Shown here: positions 9,225 through 18,822 of the stretch, piece after piece | Layout of the letters: each line of letters starts with the position of its first letter | Position numbering within the stretch: position 1 is the first letter of the stretch | Source: Verrucomicrobiota bacterium | Lineage (GTDB): Bacteria > Verrucomicrobiota > Verrucomicrobiia > Opitutales > Opitutaceae | Length of the DNA stretch: 64,000 nt | NCBI GenBank assembly: GCA_028293545.1 | Contig: JAQGOP010000052.1 | Location: 1 to 64,000 of the forward strand | Direction of reading: 5' to 3' | The notes under the pieces: model-generated | Told to the model about the DNA's origin: nothing | Databases searched by the model: none | What the model saw: the letters and a program-made list of their open reading frames with translations, nothing else | Program-made: the position numbers and the translations under genes

Positions 9225-10406
9225 TCAGTTTCCCAGCATTCGCACGCGGCGATCTTTTCGTGGGAACTGCAGGGTCACGACAGTGCCGCGGCCTTCCTTG
9301 CTCTCGACTCCGATCTGCCCGCCGTGTTCGCGCATGATGCGCTGCACGATCATCAGGCCCAGCCCGTGCCCGCCGGGCTTGGTCGTGTGGTAGGGCTCGA
9401 AGAGTCGCACGAGGTCCTCGGGCTTGATCCCGGCGCCGCTGTCGCCGAAGAGCAGGAAAACACTGTCGTCGTCGGCCTGGGAGCGGATCTTCAACGTGCC
9501 CCCAGGCTCCATCGCTTCGACGGCGTTTTTCGTGATGTTGAAGAAAACCTGCTTGAGCTGGTCGCGATCCGCCATGATCGGCGGCAAATCCGCGCGCGTC
9601 TCCGCCTCCACCTTGATCCCCCGGTCGGCGAGCTCGCCCTGTTGGAAGCGCAGGACTTCGGCGAGCACCTCGGCGAGGTTGGTTTCCGCGAGGTCCGGCG
9701 GGCGCGGTCGAATCGCCTCGAGGAAATTGCTGATGATGCCGTCGAGCCGCTGGACTTCCTGCTGGCAGATGTGGATCGAGTCGGACAACGACGCGGACTC
9801 CCGGCCTGTCGCGCCCTCGACCTTCTTCAGCTTTCGCTCGATCAGTTGAAGATGGATCGTGAGCGAGTTAAGCGGGTTGCCGAGTTCATGCGCCACGCCC
9901 GCGGCCAGCAGGAGAATCGATGACGTGCGCTCGGTTTCGATGCGCGCTTCCGTGGTCTGCTTGTCTTTCGTGATGTCCGAGAGAATCACCGCGAACCGGC
10001 GCTGCGCCGCGGTGCGCTCCCCGCGAAACGGCACCATGTAGAGGCGCACGCTGCGCGGCTCCGGGTAGGTGAACTCGAATTCGCGCGCGACCACCGGCGT
10101 CGATCCGCTTTCGGCATCGAGGGCGGCTTCCAGGGATTTCCGCAGGCCTGGGACGATTCGCCACAGCGTCTCGCCGGTAAGCGCTTCGTCACCGAGGCCG
10201 ACGATCCGCTGCGCCGAGGCATTCGCGTATTCGATCCGCCCATCCGAGCTGATCACGAGCACGCCTTCCTGGAGCGTGTTGAAAATATCCTCGAACAAGC
10301 CGCGTTCCCGCGCGAGGCGTTGGACAAGGTTGGCCAGGTTGACGGAATCCAGCGTGTCCAACCGCCCGAGCACGCGATCGAGCGAAGAATGTTTCTTGCC
10401 AGCCAT
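9225..10406 (-). CDS. soluble PAS-domain sensor histidine kinase, NtrB-like
   Basis: A 393-residue kinase without membrane segments, so it senses a cytoplasmic signal. A PAS domain covers about 35-150 ([20 protein letters not shown]). The H-box [15 protein letters not shown] has phospho-accepting H173. The N-box is [14 protein letters not shown], followed by FGDSGAGI and [14 protein letters not shown] of the ATP-binding domain. It starts 33 bases after the heparinase gene ends and probably shares its transcript. The likely partner is the NtrC-like regulator at 5512-6894. The two genes are unusually separated by a GH2 enzyme. Confidence 0.92.
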   Translation of the reverse strand: MAGKKHSSLDRVLGRLDTLDSVNLANLVQRLARERGLFEDIFNTLQEGVLVISSDGRIEYANASAQRIVGLGDEALTGETLWRIVPGLRKSLEAALDAESGSTPVVAREFEFTYPEPRSVRLYMVPFRGERTAAQRRFAVILSDITKDKQTTEARIETERTSSILLLAAGVAHELGNPLNSLTIHLQLIERKLKKVEGATGRESASLSDSIHICQQEVQRLDGIISNFLEAIRPRPPDLAETNLAEVLAEVLRFQQGELADRGIKVEAETRADLPPIMADRDQLKQVFFNITKNAVEAMEPGGTLKIRSQADDDSVFLLFGDSGAGIKPEDLVRLFEPYHTTKPGGHGLGLMIVQRIMREHGGQIGVESKEGRGTVVTLQFPRKDRRVRMLGN

Positions 10407-10439
10407 GGGGCGTGGTTGTGAAGCAGCGCGTGAAGCCGG

Positions 10440-13400
10440 TCAAGGTAGGGCGGGACCGCCCTGCCCCTCGCTGAAAATCGCGGGCGCGATCATCGGCTCT
10501 CCCGGCGCAACGTCGCCAATCCAGATATCTTCGCCGGCTTTCACGAGGCCGGGTTCCGGTGGCGTCATCAAATTGATGCCCGTGCCATCAACGTCCTTGA
10601 TTCGTCCGACGAATTTTCCCGCGGCCGTGAACACGCTCGCGCCCGCGTAGGCCTCCGCGAGGATCAATTTGGTTTCGGTTTCCAAGCGCGCGCCGGTCAC
10701 CGCCGACACCCGCGCCAAGCCCAGGATCACGTCGTCGCGCAGCGTCAGGGCGATTTCGCCCTCGTGGAGACTCGCGGCCGCCACGGTGTTCACCGTCCGC
10801 CGTTCATCGCCAAAATGAATCGTTCGTCCCACCAGCGCCGCGACCACCTCGGCCGTGGGCGCAAGGGTCGGCCGCACCGTCACCAGCGATTTCTCCAGGT
10901 CCACGCGGATCACTTCCCCCGACACTGGTTTAACATTCAAAACCGCCGCCGTGCCGCCGTCCGCAAGCCAGCGCCGACGCATTTTCTTCGCCGCATCGAA
11001 CGAAGTCACCGCAATGCGCGCCGTGGTTTTCAGGTTATCCTGGGCCTGGCCCAGCTGCGGCACGCCGGGCTGGCCGACGACGACCAGGTCCGTGGTGTCA
11101 TCGGCGCGCGTGATAACCAGGAGCACGCCTTCCTTGAAGTCGTGGCGCTCGACCGATTTCAGGAGGCCCGTGCCATCGTTGGGTTCGAGGACGCTCACGA
11201 ATCGGCTCGCACCTTCTGGCGCCGTCCGGCGTGCGATCAGGAAATGCACGGGCTCGGGATATTTCACCGGCGTCACGCGCGCCTGCGCAGCGATGATTTC
11301 CTGGCCGGGCTGGGGCAGGATGCGGATGCGCAGTTTCGCCTGCGGATTTTTCTCGTGCGCATAGTCGCCGATCGCCTCGCCCGTCGCGAGGCGGCTCACC
11401 TTCTCCAAGTGCTGAAAACCCGAGCCCCGGTAGGTGGCAAACCCGCCGTGGTAATCCTTCGCGCCGAGTTTCGCGTCGTCATAAATTTCCCCGAGCGCGA
11501 CGTTTTCACCAGCCAGCGTCCCGTGCGCCTGCGCGCGCCAGTCCCCCGCGCCCAACTCAAACGTACCCGGCGGACCATGCAGGCTGTAGTCGTGCTGCTT
11601 GCCGCCGCTGACTTCGAAAACGTCCACGACGTAGCTGCGGCCCGGGCTCGTATCGACCATCACCTGGGTGCGGCGGTACACATCGCACTGCGGGTAGGTC
11701 CCGACGGCATTCACCGCGATCGCGCGGGTCCATCCGCCGTCCGCAAAGAGCTCCACCTTGCCGCTGGCATTGCCGGGCTGAGTGGAGGCATCGACGGTCA
11801 CCGTGTTATGCGAAATGGTGTTGAGCGACCAGGTGTAGATGCCGGCCACGAGTTCGTTCATGCCGTCGGGATAACCAAGCTCGGGCATCATCGGCAGCCC
11901 CTGCGCGAACAATTCAAACCCGAGGCGATCGTAATGCGAGTGCGTGACGTGCAGGCCGTAGTAAAGCGACAGCGCCGTCGTGTCCGCGGGATTGTTCAGC
12001 AGGCCCAAGCCATAGCCCGAAAGGAGACGCGAGGGTTGCGGCGGCAACCGCCGCGGTGCATCGGGTGAAGCGGATTCCGCCGGCGGGTGCAGCAGCGCGT
12101 TGAAATCCTGCGAACCCAGAACCCCCGGTTCGCCAAATGGCGCCAGCGCCTGCGCATAGCGCGGGTCGCGGTAGGCGTCGTATGCCGCCAGGTAGGCGGT
12201 GCGATTTTCCACCAGCGCGTTGCCGCCATACACGGAGAAGCTGTCCCCGACCGCCGGCGTATATTTTCCGATCGCGATGGCCTCGAGGGGCGCGTCGAAC
12301 AGGCGTCGCAGCCGGGGAAATTTCGTCACATCGCGGCCGAGCTTCGGCAGCAGCGTCGCCAGCTGCCCGACATTCGCGACCCAATGCGCGTTGTACTCCG
12401 GCGACTCATAAGGCTCCCCATCCCGCCACAGCATGCTGTAGAGCGCGTAACGCAGCCCCATGAACATCGTGCCACCGGGTTCATCAATGATCGAAGCCAG
12501 GTAGCGCGGGTTGTTCCCATGCTGGCGCACGATCGCGAGCACCAGCAGCGAACGCTGGTGCATGCCGTAGTTTCCGCGCGTTTTCCACTGGTAGTAGGCG
12601 TCGATGCCGTCCTCCAGCACGTTGGCCTCGATGAAACCACGAATGCCCGCGCCGTCCTGCCCGTAGAATTTCTGCAGCGCCGCGTCGCCGTCGATCGACG
12701 GCCAGATCGCGTCGTAGGTCTCCGCGAACTGCGCCACGAGATAACTCTCCCAAATCGCGTTCACGATCTTGCCCGTGTATTTCTCGCCCTTCGCCGCGAG
12801 GATCTCGCCGAAGCGCGACTGGCTCTCGTGATCCATGTTGGGATAGACCTCCCCGATCCGTCGGAGCAGCACCGCCGCCTTGTGCGCGTAACGCGCGTCA
12901 CCGGTCAGCAGGTACGCCCGCCCGAGCGCGGCCAGGCCGGTGGACAAATTCGGGTGCGGTGCCGTGCCGTGCATCATCCAGAGCCAGTGATTCCAATGCG
13001 CGACGAACCAGTAGCGCTGCCCGTCGGGCGCAACCCACCCGCGGCCATCGTCGACGTAGGGCCCGTTGAAGTCGCCGCGGTCCTTGAACCCGCTCCGGTA
13101 GAATTTGCCGTAATCGTTGCTCGGATAGGTTTCGCCGCCGATGGGGCACTTCACCTTGAAGGGCACCTTGGGATCGATGATCCACGGATACGTTGTCCCC
13201 GTGGCCTCGAAGATCTTCCGGCCATGCACCGGGCAGCCGGCGGTGCAGCAGTCAAACGCGCGCGGGACTTCGGGGCTCGTCACGACGTCGCGCAACGCTT
13301 CATCCGTCCACCCGACCCAGTAATTCGCTTCCTTGACGAAGCTATCCGCCAGCAATTTAGCCGCCGGGTAACGCGCCACATTTTCCCGCGCCTGGCGGAT

Positions 13401-13598
13401 CTCCGGATCCGAGAAAAGCGTGCGTGCATCCTTCAGCGGAAACTGCGGCTTCCGGATCTTGGGCGGAAGGATTTCACCCACCTTCACGGCCGGGTTCGGC
13501 GTGCCCGGCGCCAGCCAGTCGGTCGCGGAATGCGCCCGCGCGCTCGTGACAAACCCGGCGCAGAAAGCCGCGAGCAAAACCTGCGAGATGAGTTTCAT
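10440..13598 (-). CDS. secreted heparinase II/III-family polysaccharide lyase
   Basis: A 1052-residue protein from ATG 13598. A longer in-frame start at 13799 would run into the permease gene and lacks a signal peptide. The chosen start gives MKLISQVLLAAFCAGFVTSARA, a clear signal sequence. The N-terminal half is an alpha-toroid of the alginate-lyase/heparinase type (NHWLWMMHGTAPHPNLSTGL, YYQWKTRGNYGMHQRS). The second half has a heparinase II/III-like beta-sandwich region (THSHYDRLGFELFAQG, ISHNTVTVDAS). Such lyases cleave uronic-acid polysaccharides such as alginate or glycosaminoglycans. The preceding sugar ABC importer supports a catabolic role. Substrate is not determinable here. Confidence 0.82.
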   Translation of the reverse strand: MKLISQVLLAAFCAGFVTSARAHSATDWLAPGTPNPAVKVGEILPPKIRKPQFPLKDARTLFSDPEIRQARENVARYPAAKLLADSFVKEANYWVGWTDEALRDVVTSPEVPRAFDCCTAGCPVHGRKIFEATGTTYPWIIDPKVPFKVKCPIGGETYPSNDYGKFYRSGFKDRGDFNGPYVDDGRGWVAPDGQRYWFVAHWNHWLWMMHGTAPHPNLSTGLAALGRAYLLTGDARYAHKAAVLLRRIGEVYPNMDHESQSRFGEILAAKGEKYTGKIVNAIWESYLVAQFAETYDAIWPSIDGDAALQKFYGQDGAGIRGFIEANVLEDGIDAYYQWKTRGNYGMHQRSLLVLAIVRQHGNNPRYLASIIDEPGGTMFMGLRYALYSMLWRDGEPYESPEYNAHWVANVGQLATLLPKLGRDVTKFPRLRRLFDAPLEAIAIGKYTPAVGDSFSVYGGNALVENRTAYLAAYDAYRDPRYAQALAPFGEPGVLGSQDFNALLHPPAESASPDAPRRLPPQPSRLLSGYGLGLLNNPADTTALSLYYGLHVTHSHYDRLGFELFAQGLPMMPELGYPDGMNELVAGIYTWSLNTISHNTVTVDASTQPGNASGKVELFADGGWTRAIAVNAVGTYPQCDVYRRTQVMVDTSPGRSYVVDVFEVSGGKQHDYSLHGPPGTFELGAGDWRAQAHGTLAGENVALGEIYDDAKLGAKDYHGGFATYRGSGFQHLEKVSRLATGEAIGDYAHEKNPQAKLRIRILPQPGQEIIAAQARVTPVKYPEPVHFLIARRTAPEGASRFVSVLEPNDGTGLLKSVERHDFKEGVLLVITRADDTTDLVVVGQPGVPQLGQAQDNLKTTARIAVTSFDAAKKMRRRWLADGGTAAVLNVKPVSGEVIRVDLEKSLVTVRPTLAPTAEVVAALVGRTIHFGDERRTVNTVAAASLHEGEIALTLRDDVILGLARVSAVTGARLETETKLILAEAYAGASVFTAAGKFVGRIKDVDGTGINLMTPPEPGLVKAGEDIWIGDVAPGEPMIAPAIFSEGQGGPALP

Positions 13599-13600
13599 GT

Positions 13601-14557
13601 TTATCCTTTCACCGCGCCGGTGGCGATGCCGCTGACGAAATACCGCTGGCCCGCGATGAAGATCACGATGACCGGCAGCAGCATCAACAGGGCCCCGGCC
13701 ATCACGTAGTGCCACTGCGCCCCACTCTGCTGCTGGAAAATCATCAGGCCCAGCGGCAGCGTCCGCAGTGCTTCCAGGTTCGTCACGATCACCGGCCACA
13801 GGAGGTTGCTCCAGGTGCCCATGAACGCAAAGATCGCCAGCGTCACGAGCCCCGGCTTCGAGAGCGGCAGGATGACGCGGGAAAAAATCTGCCAGTGCGT
13901 CGCCCCGTCGATCCGCGCGGCTTCGTCAAGTTCGCGCGGGATTCCGAGGAGAAACTGCCGGAGCAGGAACACCCCGTAGGCGTTGAACAAATTCGGCACG
14001 ATCAGCGCGAAGTAGGAGTCGAGCCCCACCAGCCGCCCCACCGGCGCGGCGCCGGCACTCGTCCCGAGATAGCGGAAGTCGAGCCAGTCCACGAAGGGCA
14101 GCAGGTGCGTCAGCCATCCCGGGATTTCCTTCATCAGCGCAAAATTCGGGATCAGCGTGACGGCGTTGGGCACCATCATCGTCGCGAGGTACGCAAAGAA
14201 AACCCGGTCGCGCCCCGGCCAGCGCAGCCGCGCAAACGCGTAGGCGGCGCAGGCACTCGTGAAGACCTGCCCCACCGTGACAAACAGCGCCACGACCAGG
14301 CTGTTCAAGTAGTACCGGAGGAAGTTCACCTTCTTCCACACGTACGCAAAATTATCCCAGTTCCATTCGTTCGGGATGAAGACATGCCAAAGCGAAACCC
14401 CGGGCCTGAGTGCCATCTGGGCGTCGCCCAGCGCCGTCGTGACCATCAGGCCGAGCGGCATCGCCATCGTCACCGCGAAAACGAGCAGGGGCAGGTGCCA
14501 CATCCACCGCAGGGACGTTTTCGATTTCATGGCGGCGTTGGGATCAGGTCGTGCCAT
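13601..14557 (-). CDS. sugar ABC transporter permease, MalG/UgpE type
   Basis: A 318-residue inner-membrane permease with six predicted helices and the EAA loop ELDEAARIDGATHWQIFSRVILP that contacts the ATPase. It overlaps the end of the MalF-type permease by 14 bases. An alternative start at 14530 (MKSKTS) would remove nine residues. It acts with the neighbouring permease and binding protein to import an oligosaccharide. No ATPase gene is present in this operon, so a shared MsmX/UgpC-like ATPase elsewhere is likely. Confidence 0.92.
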   Translation of the reverse strand: MARPDPNAAMKSKTSLRWMWHLPLLVFAVTMAMPLGLMVTTALGDAQMALRPGVSLWHVFIPNEWNWDNFAYVWKKVNFLRYYLNSLVVALFVTVGQVFTSACAAYAFARLRWPGRDRVFFAYLATMMVPNAVTLIPNFALMKEIPGWLTHLLPFVDWLDFRYLGTSAGAAPVGRLVGLDSYFALIVPNLFNAYGVFLLRQFLLGIPRELDEAARIDGATHWQIFSRVILPLSKPGLVTLAIFAFMGTWSNLLWPVIVTNLEALRTLPLGLMIFQQQSGAQWHYVMAGALLMLLPVIVIFIAGQRYFVSGIATGAVKG

Positions 14558-15452
14558 CGCGAGCGCGCCACCAATTGAACAGGGTCAGGATCAGGGTGAT
14601 GAAGAAAATAAGCCACGCGACCGCCGATGCATAACCCATCTCGAAGAACTTGTAGGCCTTCAGGTACACATAAAAACCCAGCGTGGTCGTGCTGCCATAA
14701 GGCCCGCCGTCGGTCATCGTGTAAGCCATGTCGAAGCCCGCTTGGAGCCACGTGATCAACCCCATCGTCACGATAAAAAAAGTCGCCGGCCGCAGCGATG
14801 GCCACGTCACCGCCCAGAACTGCTGCCAGCGGTTCGCCCCGTCGATCCGCGCCGCCTCGTGCAGTTCCTCCGGCACCTGCTGCAGCGCCGCAAGGTAGAT
14901 GATCATCCCCGCGCCGCCCACCGACAGCCAGAGCGTCATGAGGATCAGCGCCGGCTTCGCCAGGTGCGCATTCTCCAGCCACGCGAGGGGCGGCAGGCCC
15001 ACCCGCTCGAGCAGCGAATTGAAGATCCCGTAGTTCGCATCGTACATGTATTTCCACAGCGAGAAAATCGCGACGCCGTACAGGATCGACGGCAGGAAAA
15101 AAAGCAGGCGATAGAAAGTCACGCCGCGGATTTTCTGGTTCAGCAGCACCGCGAAGGCCAGCGACCCCGCGATGTTCAACGGCAGGGCCAGCAGCATGAA
15201 AAACGTATTGCCGAGATACCGCCAGAAATCGGGATCGTTCGCCATCCAACCTTGCGCGGTGGAATGAAAACCAAGGAGCCCCGTGAAATTATCCCACCCG
15301 ATCCAGCGCGGAGGCGTCAGCGCGTCCCACGACGTGAAACTCAGGTAGAGCGAAACCAGCACCGGCCCCGCCGTGAACAACAGGAAGCCGAGGAAATTCG
15401 GCAGCAGGAACGCCAGCGCGGGACGCAGGTCGCGGCGATTGTCGTCCTTCAT
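14544..15452 (-). CDS. sugar ABC transporter permease, MalF/UgpA type
   Basis: A 302-residue permease. I chose ATG 15452 because its ATGA overlaps the stop of the solute-binding protein gene. An in-frame start at 15488 is possible but would overlap that gene by 40 bases. It has six hydrophobic helices starting at LAFLLPNFLGFLLFTAGPVL and an EAA loop ELHEAARIDGANRWQQFWAV. It forms a heterodimeric channel with the MalG-type protein encoded directly downstream. Confidence 0.92.
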   Translation of the reverse strand: MKDDNRRDLRPALAFLLPNFLGFLLFTAGPVLVSLYLSFTSWDALTPPRWIGWDNFTGLLGFHSTAQGWMANDPDFWRYLGNTFFMLLALPLNIAGSLAFAVLLNQKIRGVTFYRLLFFLPSILYGVAIFSLWKYMYDANYGIFNSLLERVGLPPLAWLENAHLAKPALILMTLWLSVGGAGMIIYLAALQQVPEELHEAARIDGANRWQQFWAVTWPSLRPATFFIVTMGLITWLQAGFDMAYTMTDGGPYGSTTTLGFYVYLKAYKFFEMGYASAVAWLIFFITLILTLFNWWRARDGTT

Positions 15453-16816
15453 CGGTAAAACCCCTTCTGCTTCTGTCGGTCGAGCCACCGGTAAATTTCG
15501 TCCTCGAGCACCTTCAGCACATCCACGACCGGCACGTTTGGATCCGCCGCCAATTCCGAGAGCCGCGAATCAATGATCCGGCGCAGCTCGCCCACGCCCG
15601 GCCCATAGACGGGAAGCTGGCTGCGGCCCGCTTCCATCGTTTCAAAAAAGTACTTCACCGAACCGGGCCAGTTCGCCGACATGTATTCCGGTTTGCCCAG
15701 CAGCTCGCGATAGATCGGCATCGCCGCACCGGTGCGAACGCGGATTTTGATCGCCCGCGGCGACACGAGGTAGCGCAGGAAACGTTTCACCTCCTCGGGA
15801 TGCTTGGTGCGCGCCGATCCGCCCGTGAGCTGCGCGCCCGCCACGGTCACGCGCTTTCCCGTCGGGCCCGCGGGAAACGGCCGCACTTCCCAGCGCACGT
15901 TGCTGGGCTCCCCCCACGCGCGCGGCGTCGCCCAGACGCCCATCACAAACCACGCGGTCTGGCCGTGAAGGTACATGTCCCACTCCGTGCCCCAGTTCGA
16001 GGACGTGGTCACGTCCGCCCGGCTCAACAGCCCGCGCGACCCGATGATCTTGCGGACGAAATTTCCCATCGCGACCGCCTCGGGGCTGTTCACGAGGACG
16101 CGCTTGGGGTTGTACGGATCGTCGAAGACCTGCCCGCCAAAGGTGAGCAGCATCGTCGTCATGTCCGGCAATGAACCCACCACCTCCGCCGGCGCGTGCG
16201 GATTGCCCGCGCGCCGCGAAAGCCTCGTGGTGTTCCGGGCGACCCAATCCCACGTGAACTCCTCCTCGGTCGGCAGCGGGAGATGGCCCCGTTCGAAAAC
16301 ATCCACGTTAAGCTGCGGCACCACGCCGCACATGGCCGATGGCACGCAATAGTAGCGCCCGTGGTAGGGCAATTCCTCGCGCACGATCGGCATGAACGTC
16401 AGGTGCTCCTCGCGCTCTGCGGCGGCCATCACCTCCGTCGCATCGAGCAGGATCCCGCGATCCGCCCATTCGTAATAGGCGTTGATGTCGACCGACATCA
16501 CGTCCGGCAGGATTCCGCCGACGATCAGGGCCTGCATCTTTTCGTTGTAGTTCCCGATCACGGTCGTGAGCTCGACCTTGATGTCCGGATTGGCCGACTC
16601 GAAGTCCGCGATCAGCCTCCGCTCGGCCTCGGCCATCACGCCTTCGCCCCAAAGGTAGTAGTCGACCCGGATGGCGCCTTCGGGCGGCGGCCGGACGCAG
16701 CCCGTCAGCCCAAGCATCAGCGATCCAACCCCGACGCAGCGGAGATAACTGGTGACGAGGCGTGCCAAGCCGCCGAAATTTGCGACCCCGCTGAATGCGA
16801 ACAAGGAAAAACCCAC
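15449..16816 (-). CDS. extracellular sugar-binding lipoprotein of an ABC importer (family 1)
   Basis: A 455-residue protein. The N-terminus ends in a lipobox (LMLGLTGC), so it should be a lipoprotein. The mature part has the family 1 solute-binding pattern: RRLIADFESANPDIKVE, GGILPDVMSVDINAYYEWADRG and later YLVSPRAIKIRVRTGAAMP. It is the first gene of the minus-strand run and feeds the two permeases that follow. The downstream lyase suggests that the ligand is an oligosaccharide from an acidic polysaccharide, which is inference. Confidence 0.9.
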   Translation of the reverse strand: MGFSLFAFSGVANFGGLARLVTSYLRCVGVGSLMLGLTGCVRPPPEGAIRVDYYLWGEGVMAEAERRLIADFESANPDIKVELTTVIGNYNEKMQALIVGGILPDVMSVDINAYYEWADRGILLDATEVMAAAEREEHLTFMPIVREELPYHGRYYCVPSAMCGVVPQLNVDVFERGHLPLPTEEEFTWDWVARNTTRLSRRAGNPHAPAEVVGSLPDMTTMLLTFGGQVFDDPYNPKRVLVNSPEAVAMGNFVRKIIGSRGLLSRADVTTSSNWGTEWDMYLHGQTAWFVMGVWATPRAWGEPSNVRWEVRPFPAGPTGKRVTVAGAQLTGGSARTKHPEEVKRFLRYLVSPRAIKIRVRTGAAMPIYRELLGKPEYMSANWPGSVKYFFETMEAGRSQLPVYGPGVGELRRIIDSRLSELAADPNVPVVDVLKVLEDEIYRWLDRQKQKGFYR

Positions 16817-16852
16817 GGCGGCGCGACCGTCCGCGAGAATAATCGGACTAAA

Positions 16853-16942
16853 GGTTTAACCATGAATCCGAAAAGTAGCGCAGGCGGCCCGCCTGCTCCG
16901 AAGATGGAACTTCGGATTCGCACCCATTCGCAGTCAAAAAAA
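16853..16942. repeat. degenerate family B pair enclosing a family A palindrome
   Basis: GGTTTAACCATGAATCCG on the left and CGGATTCGCACCCATTCGCA followed by GTCAAAAA on the right are diverged family B arms. Between them, at 16875-16899, is GTAGCGCAGGCGGCCCGCCT plus GC, a clean family A copy. The composite lies in the divergent gap between the sugar-binding protein gene and rnhC. Confidence 0.7.
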
Positions 16943-17021
16943 CCCCAAGTTCCGACCCGCCCGGGATTCGCGGTCATTTTTCTTCGTGCGTTGTTGTGCC
17001 CTTTTGTGGCCATCTAGTCCC

Positions 17022-18032
17022 ATGCTCAGGAAGTCAGCCGACGAAGAACCAGCGCCCAAGAAACTCGCGACGTACACCGCGAAGCTCAACGACGCCCAGA
17101 TGGAGAAGCTCCGCGCGATCTGCGAGTCGCGGAATTTCGCGCCCTTCGAGGTCGCCTACACCCGTTTCGCGTTCAAGGCCGACCACCTGAAGGTCAACAT
17201 CGCCGCCTACACCAGTGGCAAGGTGGTCATCGCCGGCAAAGGCACCGAGGACTTCGTGCGCGACACGCTTGAGCCGGAAGTCACCGGGGCGGCCAAGCTC
17301 GGCTACGATGAAGTGCTGCACCCCGATTGGTTCGAATCCCATGCGGGCCTCGACGAAAGCGGCAAGGGCGACTTCTTCGGGCCCGTCATCGCGGCCACCG
17401 TGATCGCCGACAAATCCGCGATCGACGCCTGGCGGCTCGCCGGGGTCCAGGACTCGAAGCGCATCACCGAAAGCCAGATCATCAAACTCGATAAGATCAT
17501 CCGCGAAACCAAGGGCGTGGTGGTCCGCACCTGTTTCTGCGGCATGCCGAAATACAACGAGCTCATGGCCCGCCCGCGCGCCAGCCTCAACACGCTCCTC
17601 GCCTGGCTGCACGCAACCGCGCTCGAGCAGGCGCTGGCGGCGAAACGCGTGCCGTGGGGCTTGCTCGACCAGTTTACCGAGCAGCCGATCGTCCAGCGCG
17701 AACTCGAGCGGAAAAAAGTCACCGGCTTCGAGTTGCGCATGCGCACCAAGGCGGAGGAAGACCCCGTGGTCGCCGCCGCCTCGGTCGTGGCCCGCGCGGA
17801 ATTCGTCCGGCAGATGCACCTGCTCTCCAAGCGCTTCGGCGCCAAACTCCAGAAGGGCGCCGGCCCGCTCGTGAAAATCCAGGCCCAGGAAATCATCGAC
17901 AAGCTCGGCGCGCGGGCACTCGGCGACTACGCGAAGCTGCATTTCCGCACGGCGTATGAAGTGGTTTCCGCCGCGGGCAAGCTCGACGAGCTTCCGCTGA
18001 AACCGCCGCCGCCGAAAATGGAGTGGAACTGA
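17022..18032 (+). CDS. rnhC: ribonuclease HIII
   Basis: A 336-residue enzyme that cleaves the RNA strand of RNA-DNA hybrids. The N-terminal TBP-like substrate-binding domain typical of HIII covers about 1-95 (TYTAKLNDAQMEKLRAICES). The RNase H fold follows, with GLDESGKGDFFGPVIAATVI carrying the first Asp/Glu pair, VQDSKRITE, and the later Asp in WGLLDQF. ATG 17022 was chosen over an upstream in-frame start because the extension looks non-coding. Twelve bases separate it from an rnhB gene, so the two RNases H are probably co-transcribed. Confidence 0.93.
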   Translation: MLRKSADEEPAPKKLATYTAKLNDAQMEKLRAICESRNFAPFEVAYTRFAFKADHLKVNIAAYTSGKVVIAGKGTEDFVRDTLEPEVTGAAKLGYDEVLHPDWFESHAGLDESGKGDFFGPVIAATVIADKSAIDAWRLAGVQDSKRITESQIIKLDKIIRETKGVVVRTCFCGMPKYNELMARPRASLNTLLAWLHATALEQALAAKRVPWGLLDQFTEQPIVQRELERKKVTGFELRMRTKAEEDPVVAAASVVARAEFVRQMHLLSKRFGAKLQKGAGPLVKIQAQEIIDKLGARALGDYAKLHFRTAYEVVSAAGKLDELPLKPPPPKMEWN

Positions 18033-18044
18033 CCCGACGCGGAC

Positions 18045-18797
18045 ATGAGCAAGCGTCGCCAACTTCGCGGCTTTGACCTCAAGCAGATCGATGGGGTCGC
18101 AGGCATCATCGGCGTCGATGAGGCCGGGCGCGGCGCGCTCGCCGGGCCCGTCGTCGCCGGCGCCGTGCTCATCACGCGGCAATTCCTGGACGGACGCTGG
18201 GCGGCGACCAAGGCGTCCCGCATCAACGACTCGAAGCTCCTCACGCCCGAGGAGCGCCAGGAACTCTGGGTGGAATTCGAACTGCTCGTCGCGCAAGGCC
18301 AGATCCACGCCCATTTCGGCATCGCCGACGTCGCGGAAATCGAGAGCCACAACATCCTCGGCGCGACCAAGCTCGCGATGCGCCGCGCGATCGGCGGGAT
18401 TTATCCCCCGGAAGTTTTCCAACGGCAGACCGAGCCTGATCTCTTCGCTTCCGCCGAGGAAATCGCGGCGTTCCAGCCGACGGTCTCGGCGCGAATCCTG
18501 GTGGACGGCCTCGCCCTGCGAAATTTTCCCTACCCCCACACCGCGATCGTCGACGGCGACGCCCGCTCCCTCAGCATCGCGATGGCGAGCATCGTCGCGA
18601 AGGTCACCCGCGACCGGCTGATGAACGAGCTCGACGGAAAATTCCCGGGCTACGGTTTCGCGCAGCACAAGGGCTACGGCACCGAAGAGCACCGCGACGC
18701 CGTGCTGCGCCACGGCCGTTGCATCCAGCATCGCGACCTTTTCCTGAGGAAACTCATGGCCGGCCAGATCGACCCCGCCCAGATGGATTTCCTGTAA
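18045..18797 (+). CDS. rnhB: ribonuclease HII
   Basis: A 250-residue type 2 RNase H that incises at ribonucleotides embedded in DNA. The motif GVDEAGRGALAGPVVAGAVL holds the catalytic DE pair, followed by INDSKLLTPEERQ, ILVDGLALRNF and SIAMASIVAKVTRDR. It begins 12 bases after rnhC and is followed 25 bases later by mutY, giving a three-gene genome-maintenance run. Confidence 0.95.
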   Translation: MSKRRQLRGFDLKQIDGVAGIIGVDEAGRGALAGPVVAGAVLITRQFLDGRWAATKASRINDSKLLTPEERQELWVEFELLVAQGQIHAHFGIADVAEIESHNILGATKLAMRRAIGGIYPPEVFQRQTEPDLFASAEEIAAFQPTVSARILVDGLALRNFPYPHTAIVDGDARSLSIAMASIVAKVTRDRLMNELDGKFPGYGFAQHKGYGTEEHRDAVLRHGRCIQHRDLFLRKLMAGQIDPAQMDFL

Positions 18798-18822
18798 GGG
18801 AAAGCGGGTGCCTTAACCTTTC

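Noticed and set aside
17034-18731. A 565-codon minus-strand frame over rnhC and rnhB
   Set aside because: It is antisense to two well-supported RNase H genes and has no recognisable domain.
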